A stretch of 42,759 nt of DNA from Sulfurimonas sp. (GCF_014859695.1 NZ_JACUTS010000011.1:1-42759), one strand, 5' to 3'. Positions 18,532 to 28,031 are shown, counted from the stretch's first letter. Numbers and translations are program-made. The notes: generated by a model from the sequence alone, not told the origin.

Positions 18532-19644
18532 CTACACACCTACTTTGAAATATTTTTCATTAAATACTCTGTTTGCAGTTCCATCATAAGGTCTGCGACC
18601 GAGTTTTGCAAGAGAGAGCTCAATGGAGTTTACAACCCATGCAATCTCATAGGGAGCAATCAATCCCATCTGGTTTATACGAAAAATCTTACCATCCAAA
18701 TGGTCTTGTCCGCCCGCAACATTTACGCCAAAATCATTTTTAAGCATTTTTCTGATTTGCGATGCGTTCTCATCGTCTACCGTTGTCATGGAGAGTGCCG
18801 GCATTTTTGGATAGATATGCAGACCCAAGGCTTCAAGCGCAGATTTAACGGCGTCGGCTCTTACCGCAGTCTCTTCGTAGAGCTTCTCTAGACCGCCGTT
18901 TTTCTCAATCGTCTCTAGTATCTCCAAAAGACCGATAGTAAGAGTTGTAGCCGCCGTCCATGCAGTAGTGTTTTTTCTTTGAGATTTTATCTCTGTTGCA
19001 AGGTTGAAGTAGTACCCTTTTCCTTTGCCTATCTTCTCTATCGCAGCATTGCTAAGACCCAAAATTGCAAGTCCGGGAGGAAGCATAAGTGCTTTTTGGC
19101 TTCCAGCGATTAGACAGTCGATATTTGTCACGTCAATCGCTTCAACACCCACAGCAGTAATGCCGTCAGCTATAATCATAATATTTGGATTAATCTCTTT
19201 AACAGCCTTTGCAATCGCCTCTACAGGGTGACGTAAGCCGCCTGCCGATTCGCTAATTTGAACTGCAATAGCATCAATGTTTGAGTTGTTTTTAACAGCT
19301 TCTACAACAGCTTCAACACTTACGGGAGTATCCCACTCGTTTTTAATCTCGATATTTCCAAGTCCATGAGCCGTGGCAATTTTGCCAAATCTCTCTCCGA
19401 ACTTTCCTGAGTTTATATTTAAGAGCGTATTGTGAGAGAGGTTTATAACAGCCGCTTCCATGGCGCCTGTTCCGCTTGAGGCAAGCATAACGACTTCATC
19501 ACTTTTAAAGAGCTCAAAAAGATATTTTCTTGTTTTTTCAAAAATAGCCTCAAATTCCGGAGTACGATGGTGCATCGTCTCATCACTCATGGCATTACGA
19601 ACATTTTGAGGTACCGGAGTAGGTCCGGGCGTGAAAAGTAACAT
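18532..19644 (-). CDS. Class V aminotransferase, alanine-glyoxylate/serine-pyruvate type
   Basis: A 370-residue PLP enzyme starting LLFTPGPTPVPQNV, the usual opening of the alanine-glyoxylate/serine-pyruvate/(archaeal-type) phosphoserine group. MLASSGTGAMEAAV binds the cofactor phosphate, D160 in IIADGIT contacts the pyridine nitrogen, and K184 in GSQKALMLPPG forms the Schiff base. The substrate cannot be fixed by sequence; serine or glyoxylate metabolism are the leading options. It is first in a minus-strand run with hisZ-like and purA, divergent from uppP. Confidence 0.85.
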   Translation of the reverse strand: MLLFTPGPTPVPQNVRNAMSDETMHHRTPEFEAIFEKTRKYLFELFKSDEVVMLASSGTGAMEAAVINLSHNTLLNINSGKFGERFGKIATAHGLGNIEIKNEWDTPVSVEAVVEAVKNNSNIDAIAVQISESAGGLRHPVEAIAKAVKEINPNIMIIADGITAVGVEAIDVTNIDCLIAGSQKALMLPPGLAILGLSNAAIEKIGKGKGYYFNLATEIKSQRKNTTAWTAATTLTIGLLEILETIEKNGGLEKLYEETAVRADAVKSALEALGLHIYPKMPALSMTTVDDENASQIRKMLKNDFGVNVAGGQDHLDGKIFRINQMGLIAPYEIAWVVNSIELSLAKLGRRPYDGTANRVFNEKYFKVGV

Positions 19645-19769
19645 ATAAAAGTTCCTAATAAATTATAATTTAAAACCTCGCATTATATCCAAATAACTTA
19701 AAGCCTTACTTTAGTTTTATGCTAGAATTGCAGCAAAGTTTCTAAACTTCTCATCACACAAAGGCTTTT

Positions 19770-20540
19770 ATGACGGTATATGATTCGATAATTTTAGGCA
19801 TAATTCAGGGTTTTACGGAGTTCTTGCCTATCTCCTCTACAGGACACCTAATAGTAGCAAGCAAATTTTTGGAGATTGAACAAAATACTGTCAATAAGGC
19901 GTATGAGGTCATCATCCAATTCTCGGCAATTCTTGCCGTAATCTTTAACTACAAAGATAAATTTACTATCAAAAAGATAGATCTCTGGATAAAGGTTTTT
20001 GTAGCTTTTCTTCCTTTGGCTATTATAGGCTTCATCTTCTCCTCCCAGATAAAGGAGCTCTTTAGCATAAATATAGTCGCTATTATGTTTATAATAGGAG
20101 GAGTGATATTTTTGATTGTAGAGAAATTTTTTGTACATGAAGATAAACAAACAATCCATGACGTAGAAAAAATAACACTCAAGCAGTCCATGATAATAGG
20201 TTTTGCTCAAGTCTTTGCTCTTATCCCCGGAACCAGCAGAGCGGGTTCAACCATCATCGGTGCACTTCTTGTAGGTCTAAGCAGAAAGGCAAGTGCAGAG
20301 TTTAGCTTTCTGCTTGCTTTTCCTGTCATGGCTGCAGTTGCCGCTTACGACTTACTGAAACATTATGAAGATTTTACACAAACAAATATCATTGTTCTAG
20401 CAATCGGGTTTGTCACCTCTTTTGTTGTCGCATACCTCACAATAAAACTCTTTTTAAAATTTTTAGAAAAATTTACCTTTGTCTCTTTTGGAGTTTATAG
20501 AATAGTTTTTGGAGTTTTTCTACTGTTTATGTTCAACTAG
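19770..20540 (+). CDS. uppP: Undecaprenyl-diphosphatase (UppP/BacA)
   Basis: A 256-residue, multi-span membrane enzyme that recycles undecaprenyl diphosphate to the monophosphate carrier for peptidoglycan and other envelope polymers. The two active-site blocks are [14 protein letters not shown] (17-30) and [20 protein letters not shown]. The glutamate at the E. coli E17 position is a glutamine here (Q13), as in many family members, while E17 of this protein and the arginine in TSRAG are kept. The ATG has AAAGG upstream. It is transcribed divergently from the aminotransferase gene. Confidence 0.95.
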   Translation: MTVYDSIILGIIQGFTEFLPISSTGHLIVASKFLEIEQNTVNKAYEVIIQFSAILAVIFNYKDKFTIKKIDLWIKVFVAFLPLAIIGFIFSSQIKELFSINIVAIMFIIGGVIFLIVEKFFVHEDKQTIHDVEKITLKQSMIIGFAQVFALIPGTSRAGSTIIGALLVGLSRKASAEFSFLLAFPVMAAVAAYDLLKHYEDFTQTNIIVLAIGFVTSFVVAYLTIKLFLKFLEKFTFVSFGVYRIVFGVFLLFMFN

Positions 20541-20607
20541 ATTTTGCCTCTATTGTAACTCGGGAATAACATTTGCTTATGGGGGTTATAATTTATAGGG
20601 GAACTAG

Positions 20608-20700
20608 ATGCGTACTTTACTTATATATAACTCTAAACTGGAGACTTTTTTAACTAAAATGGAAGATGCTCTTTATAGGCTAAGTCTGAAAGTTCTCTAG
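20608..20700 (+). CDS. Possible 30-residue peptide
   Basis: A short ORF between uppP and rdgB that begins MRTLLIYNSKLETFLTKMED and ends TAG. Its ATG is preceded by TAGGGGAACTAG, a good ribosome site, and a TATAAT box lies about 20 bases before the ATG, so it could have its own transcript. The peptide is amphipathic and basic. A hairpin at 20699-20715 follows directly. No family is recognised, and chance is possible for an ORF this short. Confidence 0.35.
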   Translation: MRTLLIYNSKLETFLTKMEDALYRLSLKVL

Positions 20701-20715
20701 ACTTTTAGAAAGTCT
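20699..20715. terminator. Hairpin at the convergent ends of the 30-aa ORF and rdgB
   Basis: AGACTTT-TAG-AAAGTCT, a perfect seven-base stem with a three-base loop, overlaps the stop codons of both converging ORFs. No long U-run follows on either strand, so it may be a weak bidirectional terminator. Confidence 0.4.
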
Positions 20716-21292
20716 GTAGAATTACTTTTGCCAAACTTAGTGCTTTTGCGCGATGAGAGATGCTCTTTTTTGTCTCATCGTCCAGCTCGCCTAAGGTCTT
20801 GTCGTATCCAAGCGGAACAAACATAGGGTCGTATCCAAAACCGCCCTCCCCTATAGCCCTGTTTATTGCATTTCCGTACATCCAGCCGTGAACGGAGTAT
20901 TCGCCCTCTTTTGTTACTATTGCTATAGCGGCAGTGTAGTGCGCCGGTGAACTCTCTACCCCTTTTGTTTTTAGAGCATCTATGAGTTTATACAGATTGT
21001 CCTTATCCGTTGCATCCGCTCCTGCGTATCTTGCACTGTAAATTCCCGGTTCCCCGCCAAGAATATCAACGCTTATTCCGCTGTCGTCTGCCAAGACTAT
21101 TACATCTTTATCATTCAGGGCTTTAAAAACAGCTCTTGCTTTTATAAGAGCATTCTCTTTAAAGTCATCTCCATCTTCTACAATCTCGAACTCATCAATA
21201 AGTTCGCTGTAAGGAACTACCTCAAAATCTTCACAAAGCGCTTTTATCTCTCTTACTTTCCCCTTATTGGAAGTAGCCAGTACCAACTTCAC
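20705..21292 (-). CDS. rdgB: XTP/dITP diphosphatase (RdgB/HAM1)
   Basis: A 195-residue house-cleaning enzyme that hydrolyses non-canonical purine triphosphates. Signatures are [13 protein letters not shown] at the N-terminus, [26 protein letters not shown] in the middle, [11 protein letters not shown], and the C-terminal [12 protein letters not shown] place the start at GTG 21290-21292, six bases after AAGGA, so that the protein begins [12 protein letters not shown] as the family requires; a longer TTG start five codons upstream lacks a site. It is divergent from the MFS gene. Confidence 0.95.
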   Translation of the reverse strand: MKLVLATSNKGKVREIKALCEDFEVVPYSELIDEFEIVEDGDDFKENALIKARAVFKALNDKDVIVLADDSGISVDILGGEPGIYSARYAGADATDKDNLYKLIDALKTKGVESSPAHYTAAIAIVTKEGEYSVHGWMYGNAINRAIGEGGFGYDPMFVPLGYDKTLGELDDETKKSISHRAKALSLAKVILQTF

Positions 21293-21400
21293 ATAACATC
21301 CTTGCAAATTACTTTAAACATAAGTTTTTTTGATTTAAAAAGTTTGTGTAAACAATCTTTTCAATATAATTACGCCATTATATAATATTTAAGGTAGATA

Positions 21401-22720
21401 ATGTTTAAAAAAGTATTTCCCCTCTCAGCAATCCTCTCTCTAAGGTTTTTAGGTCTCTTCTTGGTTTTACCGGTCATCTCCATTTATGCACTTGAGCTTG
21501 AAGGATCAACTCCTCTTCTCGTAGGTATCGTCGTCGGCGGTTATGCATTGACTCAGGCTATTTTTCAAGTTCCATTTGGGACCATGAGCGATAAGATAGG
21601 CAGAAAACCTACTCTGCTTTTTGGTCTTCTCGTATTTTTAATCGGCTCAATTATCTGTGCATACTCCGACAATATATACACTCTTATGATTGGACGTTTT
21701 CTTCAAGGTGCAGGCGCGATTGGCTCGGTTATTACAGCTATGATCTCTGATTTGGTTGCGGAGGAGATTCGCGGCAAAGCCATGGCAATTATGGGCGCGT
21801 CAATTGCTCTTAGTTTTGCTCTTGCTATGGGGCTTGGACCTGTTTTGGGTGCTGCTTATGGGGTAGATTTTCTTTTTATACTTACAGCAATTTTTGCTCT
21901 TTTGGGAATAATTCTTCTTTTTACAAAAGTTCCCACACCTCCCAAAATCAAACATACATACCATGCAACGTCAAAAACTTCAGATATATTAAAAGATCCG
22001 AATCTCTTAAATATGATTATTATCAACGCGATGCAAAAAGGTCTTATGACTATCGCCTTTGTTCTTATTCCTATTATTTTGACAAGCGACACTTTTGCAT
22101 GGGAGAAGTCAGACCTCTATATGGCGTATCTTCCTGCAATGCTATTTGGTCTTGTAGCGATGGGTCCTGCTGCAGTATTTGGCGAAAAATACAACAAACC
22201 AAAAGAGATATTTCTTCTCTCTATAGTTCTCTTTATTGGCTCGTTTTTGACTATGGGGCTTACTACTTCAAGCACCTTCTTTGTAGTTGGCGTTGTCATG
22301 TTTTTTGTTGCATTTAACATGATGGAGCCTCTTGTTCAATCAATGATTACCAAGTTTGCCAAAGTACACCAAAAAGGTACCGCTCTTGGTATCTCCAACT
22401 CTATCGCCTATTTTGCAACATTCGTGGGCGGTACGACTGCGGGGCTTCTTTTAGAGTTTAGCGATAGAGAAACAATCGGTATCTCAGTGGCTGTTGCAGC
22501 TCTCTTATGGCTTCTATGGACGCTAAAGCTTCAAAATCCGACCAGATACTCTCATCTCTACCTTCCACAAGATGATGTTGATGTCTCAAAGCTTCAAAGC
22601 CTTGAGCAAGAGCACATTGCAGAGTGGTATATAAACGATACTGAAAAACTTATTGTTGTAAAATATGTAAAAGATGCGATAGAGATGGAAGAGTTAAAAG
22701 CCAAAATAGCTAAGAAGTAA
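21401..22720 (+). CDS. MFS transporter, 12 membrane segments
   Basis: A 439-residue major facilitator protein. The A-motif between helices 2 and 3 is GTMSDKIGRKPTL, and GRFLQGAGAIGSV is the following R-x3-Q-G-x-G motif. About twelve helices are visible, with a cytoplasmic C-terminal tail of some 60 residues (from about 380) that is longer than usual and ends in a charged helix (DAIEMEELKAKIAKK). The pattern is that of drug/solute proton antiporters; the substrate is not known. The gene is monocistronic, converging on infC, with a palindrome directly after its stop. Confidence 0.9.
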   Translation: MFKKVFPLSAILSLRFLGLFLVLPVISIYALELEGSTPLLVGIVVGGYALTQAIFQVPFGTMSDKIGRKPTLLFGLLVFLIGSIICAYSDNIYTLMIGRFLQGAGAIGSVITAMISDLVAEEIRGKAMAIMGASIALSFALAMGLGPVLGAAYGVDFLFILTAIFALLGIILLFTKVPTPPKIKHTYHATSKTSDILKDPNLLNMIIINAMQKGLMTIAFVLIPIILTSDTFAWEKSDLYMAYLPAMLFGLVAMGPAAVFGEKYNKPKEIFLLSIVLFIGSFLTMGLTTSSTFFVVGVVMFFVAFNMMEPLVQSMITKFAKVHQKGTALGISNSIAYFATFVGGTTAGLLLEFSDRETIGISVAVAALLWLLWTLKLQNPTRYSHLYLPQDDVDVSKLQSLEQEHIAEWYINDTEKLIVVKYVKDAIEMEELKAKIAKK

Positions 22721-22741
22721 GGTAAGATTTAAAATCTTACC
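22721..22741. terminator. Palindromic terminator candidate after the MFS gene
   Basis: GGTAAGATTT-A-AAATCTTACC, a perfect ten-base stem with a single central base, begins right after the MFS stop codon and lies between convergent genes. A short T-rich stretch follows on the plus strand. It probably ends the MFS transcript and perhaps infC from the other side. Confidence 0.55.
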
Positions 22742-22795
22742 TCTTTCGCGAAGAGCTATTTTTCTGAAGAAAATTTGCTTCGCAACCGCTATTCG

Positions 22796-23311
22796 CTATT
22801 TTTGAGGGATAACGTACATGTTATAGTAGCGACCTTCAAACTTAGGCTCTTTGTCCATAACGCCAACATCTTCAACCATAGGCCAAATTCTTAGAAGTAC
22901 ATCTTTTGCAGCACTAGGGTTTGCCATTTCACGACCTCTTAAAAATACGCGAAACTTCACATGTTTGCCCTCTTCAAGAAACTCTCTTGCATGTTTGACC
23001 TTATATGCAATATCATTTTCTGCAATTTTAACAGAGAGCTTAATCTCTTTAACATCAATCTTAACCTGATTTTTTCTCTGTTCTTTTTGTTTCTTCTCTT
23101 CTTGGTACCTAAACTTACCGTAATCCATAATCTTAGCCACGGGAGGCTTTGCATCTGGAGCTATTAAAACCAAATCTAAACCCAACTCATTCGCTTTTTG
23201 CATAGCTTCATCAATTGAAATTATTCCTAAAGATTCTGCTCCATCTACATTACAACGCACTTCCGGTACACGAATATCGTCATTCATTATGACACGGTCT
23301 TTTTTGTTCAA
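22796..23311 (-). CDS. infC: Translation initiation factor IF-3, TTG start
   Basis: A 171-residue IF-3 with the N-domain ([39 protein letters not shown]) and C-domain ([37 protein letters not shown]). It binds the 30S subunit and checks start codon pairing. The start is TTG at 23309-23311, seven bases after GAGG, and it overlaps the thrS stop (TTTTGA). The in-frame ATG eight codons later would remove residues that align with the start of Campylobacter IF-3. A rare start codon is expected for infC, since IF-3 rejects non-canonical starts and so regulates itself in E. coli; the same logic here is inference. Confidence 0.93.
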   Translation of the reverse strand: MNKKDRVIMNDDIRVPEVRCNVDGAESLGIISIDEAMQKANELGLDLVLIAPDAKPPVAKIMDYGKFRYQEEKKQKEQRKNQVKIDVKEIKLSVKIAENDIAYKVKHAREFLEEGKHVKFRVFLRGREMANPSAAKDVLLRIWPMVEDVGVMDKEPKFEGRYYNMYVIPQK

Positions 23312-25116
23312 AAATTTACCTCATTTATTTTAGTTTGTATAAGAGAAAGAAATTCGCTTTCACTTAAGTTATATTGTTCTCTCGTTCTTCTGTCACGAAT
23401 CGCAACAGTTCGAGATGCAACCTCTTCATCGCCTATAACTACTAACATAGGCACCCTTGTTTTTTCCGCTGTTCTGACTCTTTTGTTTAAAGAGTCATTT
23501 TTAGAGTAGATTTCACTATCTGCCCCTAAATCCATCAACTTATCCGACAACTCCTTAGCGTAATCGTTGTGCGTAGAAGCGATTGGAACGATTGCGACCT
23601 GTGTCGGAGCGATAAACATCGGAAACTCTCCAGCGTAATGCTCCGTTAATATACCAATAAAACGCTCAAAAGAACCTAAAATTGCTCTATGAATCATGAC
23701 AGGCTGAATTTTGTCATTGTTCTCGCCGTTGTACTCAAGTTCAAATCTCTCAGGCAGATTGAAATCGAGCTGAATCGTTCCGCACTGCCACTCTCTGCCG
23801 ATTGCGTCAGTTATTTTGATGTCAATTTTGGGTCCGTAAAATGCTCCGCCGCCTTCATCTATCTCATAAACAAGCCCATTTTTATCCATCGCATTTTTTA
23901 AAGCCTGTGTAGAAACTTCCCACACCTCATCACTTCCAACTGCTTTTTCAGGTTTTGTAGAGATCATCATTTTGTAATCAAACTCAAATGTGGACATAAT
24001 TTTATCTACAAAATCAACAACCTCTATAATCTGCTCTTCAATCTGGTCTGCTCTACAAAAGATGTGCGCATCGTCTTGTGTAAACTCACGAACACGAAAG
24101 AGCCCGTGAAGTGCGCCGGTCATCTCGTGACGGTGAACAACGCCATACTCAAAGTATTTAAGAGGCAGATCTCTGTACGAGTGCAAATCCTCTTCATATA
24201 CTTTAATATGACCGACACAGTTCATAGGTTTTACGCCAAACTCTATCTCGTCAATATGCGTAAAATACATATTTTCGCCATAGTTTTGGTAGTGTCCAGA
24301 CGTCTTCCAAAGATCGCTTCTTAACATCTCAGGACCGCGAACAGGCTCATATCCACGTTTTCTATGTGCTTTAAATAGAAGTGATTCTAGTCTTGCGCGA
24401 AGTCTTCCGCCTGCAGGAAGCCAGATAGGAAAGCCGGCTCCTACCTCTTCGCGGAATGCAAACATCTTCATCTCAGCACCAATTTTGCGATGGTCACGCT
24501 TCTCAGCCTCTGCCATCATGTCAAGGTAAGACTTAAGTGCCTCTTTATCAGCGAACGCTATACCGTAGATACGCGTTAGCATCTCGTTTTTGGAGTCTCC
24601 TCCGAGATATGCGCCTGCTATTTTTGTAAGTTTAAAGTATCTTATAAGCCCGATATTTGGAAGGTGCGGTCCGCGACAAAGGTCTTCAAACTCACCCTGC
24701 TTGTAGATAGAAACGGTCTCGCTCGGGATACGCTCCATGACTGCAAGTTTTAAATGGTCATCCTTGAACTTCTCTTTTGCCTCAGCCATGGAGATCTCAT
24801 ACTTCTGTATCTCATACTTCTTTTTAGCGAGTGAAAGCATCTCTTTTTCTATTGCCTTAAGGTCACCCTCACCTATCTCTTGTGTCGTTTTAAAGTCATA
24901 GTAAAAACCCTCTTTTACAGTTGGTCCCACAAAGAACTTTGCATCTGGGTAGAGCGATCTTATAGCCTGAGCCATAAGGTGTGCCGTTGAGTGTCGAAGA
25001 ACCTCCAAAGAGTCGGGCGAGTTGTCAAGATGAATCTGCTTACCCTCAAAACCAAGCTCTTTGGCTGTCTGTAAATCGATAATCTCTCCGTTATGTTTTA
25101 TTGCAATTACATTCAA
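23308..25116 (-). CDS. thrS: Threonine-tRNA ligase, TTG start
   Basis: A 602-residue class II synthetase. The N-terminal TGS part is short. The editing domain carries HSTAHLMAQ (H42, H46), and the catalytic core has motif 2 ([21 protein letters not shown] region), zinc ligands in MNCVGHI and downstream, and the motif 3 block [17 protein letters not shown]. The C-terminal anticodon-binding domain starts near [14 protein letters not shown]. The frame opens at a TTG (25114-25116) with AGGAA about eight bases upstream; no ATG or GTG fits better. It is immediately followed by infC, whose TTG overlaps the thrS stop, so the two are translationally coupled. Confidence 0.95.
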   Translation of the reverse strand: MNVIAIKHNGEIIDLQTAKELGFEGKQIHLDNSPDSLEVLRHSTAHLMAQAIRSLYPDAKFFVGPTVKEGFYYDFKTTQEIGEGDLKAIEKEMLSLAKKKYEIQKYEISMAEAKEKFKDDHLKLAVMERIPSETVSIYKQGEFEDLCRGPHLPNIGLIRYFKLTKIAGAYLGGDSKNEMLTRIYGIAFADKEALKSYLDMMAEAEKRDHRKIGAEMKMFAFREEVGAGFPIWLPAGGRLRARLESLLFKAHRKRGYEPVRGPEMLRSDLWKTSGHYQNYGENMYFTHIDEIEFGVKPMNCVGHIKVYEEDLHSYRDLPLKYFEYGVVHRHEMTGALHGLFRVREFTQDDAHIFCRADQIEEQIIEVVDFVDKIMSTFEFDYKMMISTKPEKAVGSDEVWEVSTQALKNAMDKNGLVYEIDEGGGAFYGPKIDIKITDAIGREWQCGTIQLDFNLPERFELEYNGENNDKIQPVMIHRAILGSFERFIGILTEHYAGEFPMFIAPTQVAIVPIASTHNDYAKELSDKLMDLGADSEIYSKNDSLNKRVRTAEKTRVPMLVVIGDEEVASRTVAIRDRRTREQYNLSESEFLSLIQTKINEVNF

Positions 25117-25154
25117 AATTTTTATTCCTATTTCTCTATTTTATTAATGTTAAA

Positions 25155-25235
25155 CACTGAAACGAACGCGTCCGTTTCAGTGGCAGGGACTAAAGTCCCT
25201 ACAACCCCCTGAAGCTACGAAAAACAAGTTTTTCG
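25155..25235. repeat. Three consecutive hairpins between ilvD and thrS
   Basis: Three perfect inverted repeats in a row: CACTGAAACG/CGTTTCAGTG with an eight-base loop (25155-25182), AGGGACT/AGTCCCT with a two-base loop (25185-25200) and CGAAAAAC/GTTTTTCG with a two-base loop (25218-25235). On the minus strand the outer one is followed by TTTAAC. They probably terminate ilvD transcription before thrS, though three in tandem is more than a terminator needs. Confidence 0.55.
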
Positions 25236-25257
25236 AGAACGACAAAGTATTTTTCGA

Positions 25258-26943
25258 TTAAATTTCCGTCTTTAAAACTGCTCCGTTTGAAGCATTTGAA
25301 ACTAAAAGCTGGTAGCGCTTAAGCCACTTAGATTTAACCTCATTTTTATGAGGCTTGTACTCAGCTTTTCTCTTTTGGAGCTCATCTTCGCTTACATTAA
25401 GCTGCAAGATATGCTTATCTACATCAAGCTCTATCTCATCCCCGTCTTCTACAAGCGCTATCAAACCGCCTTCTGCAGCTTCGGGAGAAACATGTCCAAT
25501 GCTGGCACCTTTGGTTGCTCCGGAGAACCTGCCATCAGTAATAAGCGCAACACTCTCGCCAAGCCCCATGCCCTGAATAAGTGCCGTAGGTGCAAGCATC
25601 TCCTGCATTCCAGGACCGCCTTTTGGACCCTCATAGCGGATGACAACAACATTGCCCGGCTTCACTTTATGACTCATTATGCCCGCGATTGCTTCACTCT
25701 GGGAGTTAAAGCAAATTGCACTGCCTTTAAACTGTCTCATTTTTAACTCAACACCTGCAGTTTTAATTACCGCGCCCTCAAGTGCAAGATTTCCAAAAAG
25801 AATCGACAAGCCACCGACTGGAGAGTAGGCATTTTCATTTGTATGGATAATGTTTTCATCTAAGATTTTAGCATCTTTTATGCGCTCGCCAAGCGTTTCA
25901 CCCGTTACCATAAGGCTGTCAAGATGAAGCAGACCGCCTCTTCTGCTTACCTCTTTCATAACCGCATTTACACCGCCTGCACTATTTATATCGTCCATAT
26001 GAACAGTTGTTAATGAAGGAGATATCTTAGCAATATGCGCTACTTTGTCTGCAATATTGTTGATCTTCTCTATCGGGAAATCAACATCTGCCTCTCTTGC
26101 GATTGCGAGCATATGAAGAACCGTGTTTGAGCTTCCGCCCATAGCCATATCAACCACAAATGCGTTGTGAACAGCTTTTTCATTCAGAATATTTTTCATG
26201 TTGTACTTACTGTTATCCGCTTTTGCCATCTCAACAATTCTCTTTGCCGCTTTTTTAACGAGCTCGATTCTTGCAGGAGTCATTGCCAAAATAGTACCGT
26301 TGCCAGGCAGTGCAATTCCCATAGCTTCGCAAAGAGTGTTCATAGAGTTTGCCGTAAACATCCCTGAACAGCTTCCGCCGCTTGGACATGCATTACACTC
26401 TATCTCATAAAGCTCTTCATCTGTCATTTTCCCCTCTGCATGTTCTCCTACAGCTTCAAAAGCGGTTGACAAGTCAATTGGAGTACCATCTTTTTTGTGA
26501 CCTGCCGCCATCGGTCCACCCGAGACAAAAATAGTCGGAACATTTACGCGAAGCGCACCCATAATCATACCCGGAACGATTTTATCGCAGTTTGGAATGC
26601 AGATGAGAGCATCAAGTTTATGAGCATTCATAACAGTTTCAATAGAATCCGCAATAATCTCGCGGGAAGGAAGAGAGTAGAGCATACCGTCGTGCCCCAT
26701 CGCTATACCGTCATCAACACCGATAGTATTGAAAACAAAGGGAACACCACCTTCTTCACGGATTGCCTGTTTTACAATTTCACCATACTCATGAAGAAAA
26801 AAATGACCCGGGATGATATCTATATAGCTGTTCGCTATCCCAATAAATGGTTTGTCAAAATCTTCATCTTTTAACCCCGTTGCACGGAGTAGTGAACGGT
26901 GAGGAGCCCTGTCAAAACCTTTTTTTATAGTATCACTTCTCAT
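25258..26943 (-). CDS. ilvD: Dihydroxy-acid dehydratase
   Basis: A 561-residue iron-sulfur dehydratase of valine, isoleucine and pantothenate synthesis. Cluster cysteines are C119 ([11 protein letters not shown]) and C192 ([17 protein letters not shown]). Other signatures are the magnesium-binding [22 protein letters not shown] and the C-terminal [23 protein letters not shown]. The length is normal for the IlvD family. It is a single-gene unit upstream of the tandem hairpins and divergent from the tRNA operon. Confidence 0.97.
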   Translation of the reverse strand: MRSDTIKKGFDRAPHRSLLRATGLKDEDFDKPFIGIANSYIDIIPGHFFLHEYGEIVKQAIREEGGVPFVFNTIGVDDGIAMGHDGMLYSLPSREIIADSIETVMNAHKLDALICIPNCDKIVPGMIMGALRVNVPTIFVSGGPMAAGHKKDGTPIDLSTAFEAVGEHAEGKMTDEELYEIECNACPSGGSCSGMFTANSMNTLCEAMGIALPGNGTILAMTPARIELVKKAAKRIVEMAKADNSKYNMKNILNEKAVHNAFVVDMAMGGSSNTVLHMLAIAREADVDFPIEKINNIADKVAHIAKISPSLTTVHMDDINSAGGVNAVMKEVSRRGGLLHLDSLMVTGETLGERIKDAKILDENIIHTNENAYSPVGGLSILFGNLALEGAVIKTAGVELKMRQFKGSAICFNSQSEAIAGIMSHKVKPGNVVVIRYEGPKGGPGMQEMLAPTALIQGMGLGESVALITDGRFSGATKGASIGHVSPEAAEGGLIALVEDGDEIELDVDKHILQLNVSEDELQKRKAEYKPHKNEVKSKWLKRYQLLVSNASNGAVLKTEI

Positions 26944-27023
26944 TAAAATCCTTCATTTTTTAATCGCTGTATCTTATATTGATGCGATTATAACATTTTT
27001 TTGAGATTTTTTTATAAAACCTC

Positions 27024-27052
27024 TTTACAAACAAAAATAAAATGGCTATAAT
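27024..27052 (+). promoter_or_regulatory. Sigma-70 promoter of the tRNA cluster
   Basis: TTTACA (27024-27029), a 17-base spacer and a perfect TATAAT (27047-27052) stand 30 bases before tRNA-Gly. A small inverted repeat CACTTAA/TTAAGTG (27059-27074) follows in the leader. This should drive the four tRNA genes. Confidence 0.7.
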
Positions 27053-27082
27053 TCCGCTCACTTAAAATTAAGTGCATAAGTT

Positions 27083-27157
27083 GCGGGAATAGCTCAGTGG
27101 TAGAGCACAACCTTGCCAAGGTTGGGGTCGCGAGTTCGAACCTCGTTTCCCGCTCCA
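27083..27157 (+). tRNA. tRNA-Gly (GCC)
   Basis: A 75-base cloverleaf including an encoded CCA. The acceptor stem is GCGGGAA/TTCCCGC, the anticodon loop reads TTGCCAA with GCC, and the T-loop region is GAGTTCGAACCTC. It is first of four tRNA genes. Confidence 0.95.
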
Positions 27158-27198
27158 TTTATTTTAAATTATTAACTGTTAAAAAAACACCCATCGTT

Positions 27199-27285
27199 GC
27201 CCGGGTGGCGAAATCGGTAGACGCAGGGGACTTAAAATCCCCCGGTAGTAATACTGTGCCGGTTCAAGTCCGGCCTCGGGCACCA
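27199..27285 (+). tRNA. tRNA-Leu (UAA)
   Basis: An 87-base cloverleaf with a long variable arm and encoded CCA. The acceptor stem is GCCCGGG/CTCGGGC in outline, the anticodon stem is GGGGA/TCCCC with loop CTTAAAA, giving anticodon UAA, and the T-arm is CCGGTTCAAGTCCGG. Confidence 0.95.
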
Positions 27286-27306
27286 TTGATTTTATATGTT
27301 TTGACT

Positions 27307-27380
27307 GGTGCCATCGCCAAGTGGTAAGGCCGCAGCCTGCAAAGCTGCTATCCCCAGTTCAAATCTGGGTGGCACCTCCA
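27307..27380 (+). tRNA. tRNA-Cys (GCA)
   Basis: A 74-base cloverleaf with encoded CCA. The acceptor stem is GGTGCCA/TGGCACC, the anticodon loop CTGCAAA gives GCA, and the T-arm is CCCAGTTCAAATCTGGG. Confidence 0.95.
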
Positions 27381-27416
27381 GTTATTAACTTAAAAAATCT
27401 TTTCAACTATAAACGT

Positions 27417-27505
27417 GGATCTTTGGCAGAGTTGGTCGATTGCACCGGTCTTGAAAACCGGCGAGGGTTATACCTCCCAGAGTTCGAATCTCTGAGGGTC
27501 CACCA
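27417..27505 (+). tRNA. tRNA-Ser (UGA), at the island boundary
   Basis: An 89-base cloverleaf with a long variable arm and encoded CCA. The acceptor stem GGATCTT pairs with AGGGTCC including G-U pairs, the anticodon loop CTTGAAA gives UGA, and the T-arm is CAGAGTTCGAATCTCTG. The accessory island begins directly after its 3' end, a typical integration site. Confidence 0.93.
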
Positions 27506-27829
27506 CTTTAAAATCCTTTAAAACTCCCTAAAATAGGCTTATAAACAACACTTTAAGCTTACGAAAAAAACTTCATTGTTACCCTATTGCTACCCATCTT
27601 TTACAAATTTACTTTTTTTGGTTAAAATTTTTGTGTTCAAACACAATGGTTTGACAAAATTGAAGTTCCTACTTTAAAAATATAAAATGCATGACACAAA
27701 GAGAGAGTGAAGTCATAGTTGACACTTTCGGATTATGCATAATGAATTAAATTAATTAAGATGTAAACTTAGAAGTTTAGCGCAAAACAAGAAGCAGAGT
27801 GGTTCTGCATTATATAATAAAAATAAGAA

Positions 27830-27868
27830 GAGTATGTCCGACTCACGCAGGAAGTAGCCGACATGCTC
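27830..27868. other. Hairpin in the gene-poor stretch, possible small RNA
   Basis: GAGTATGTC pairs with GACATGCTC (one G-U pair) across a loop that itself contains CGACT...AGTAG complementarity, giving an extended stem-loop of 39 bases. It lies between the tRNA cluster and the small DNA-binding gene. No matching RNA family was recognised. Confidence 0.35.
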
Positions 27869-27987
27869 TAAATGGAAAAAGACGAGTTCGTATCTTGCTT
27901 TATCTGCGAATTTAAGAGGAAAACGAGAGCTGAAATGTATGTTAAGTCAGTTTGAAAGCACTATGAGCTTTAAAGTTTTTCTAATGA

Positions 27988-28017
27988 TTGACATCTAGTT
28001 TAGACCCGAACTATCTT
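27988..28017 (+). promoter_or_regulatory. Promoter candidate for the small DNA-binding gene
   Basis: TTGACA (27988-27993), an 18-base spacer and TATCTT (28012-28017). The predicted transcript start would lie only about eight bases before the ATG at 28032, which agrees with the lack of a ribosome site there (a nearly leaderless message). Confidence 0.45.
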
Positions 28018-28031
28018 TAGTATTGATCATT

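Larger units (their letters stand above)
27506..28022. other. Gene-poor stretch at the start of the island
   Basis: About 520 bases with no supported coding sequence on either strand. It contains an AT-rich first part with GTTACCCTATTGCTACCC (27577-27595 region). Two local hairpins follow, GCAGA/TCTGC near 27794-27808 and a longer one at 27830-27868. A promoter-like TTGACA box lies at its right end. No integrase or remnant of one could be recognised. It may hold an untranslated RNA or be leftover mobile-element DNA. Confidence 0.5.

Noticed and set aside
19848-20210. 120-codon minus-strand ORF opposite uppP
   Set aside because: It is antisense to the conserved UppP core with no promoter or ribosome site.
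25348-26874. Several 60-130 codon plus-strand ORFs inside ilvD
   Set aside because: They are antisense to a full-length conserved ilvD with no breaks, and their products show no domain pattern.
27097-27521. Two plus-strand ORFs of 76 and 66 codons
   Set aside because: They run straight through the four tRNA genes and have no ribosome sites; they are artefacts of structured RNA sequence.
27719-27743. TTGACA with CATAAT as a promoter in the gene-poor stretch
   Set aside because: The spacer is only 13 bases, too short for a sigma-70 promoter.
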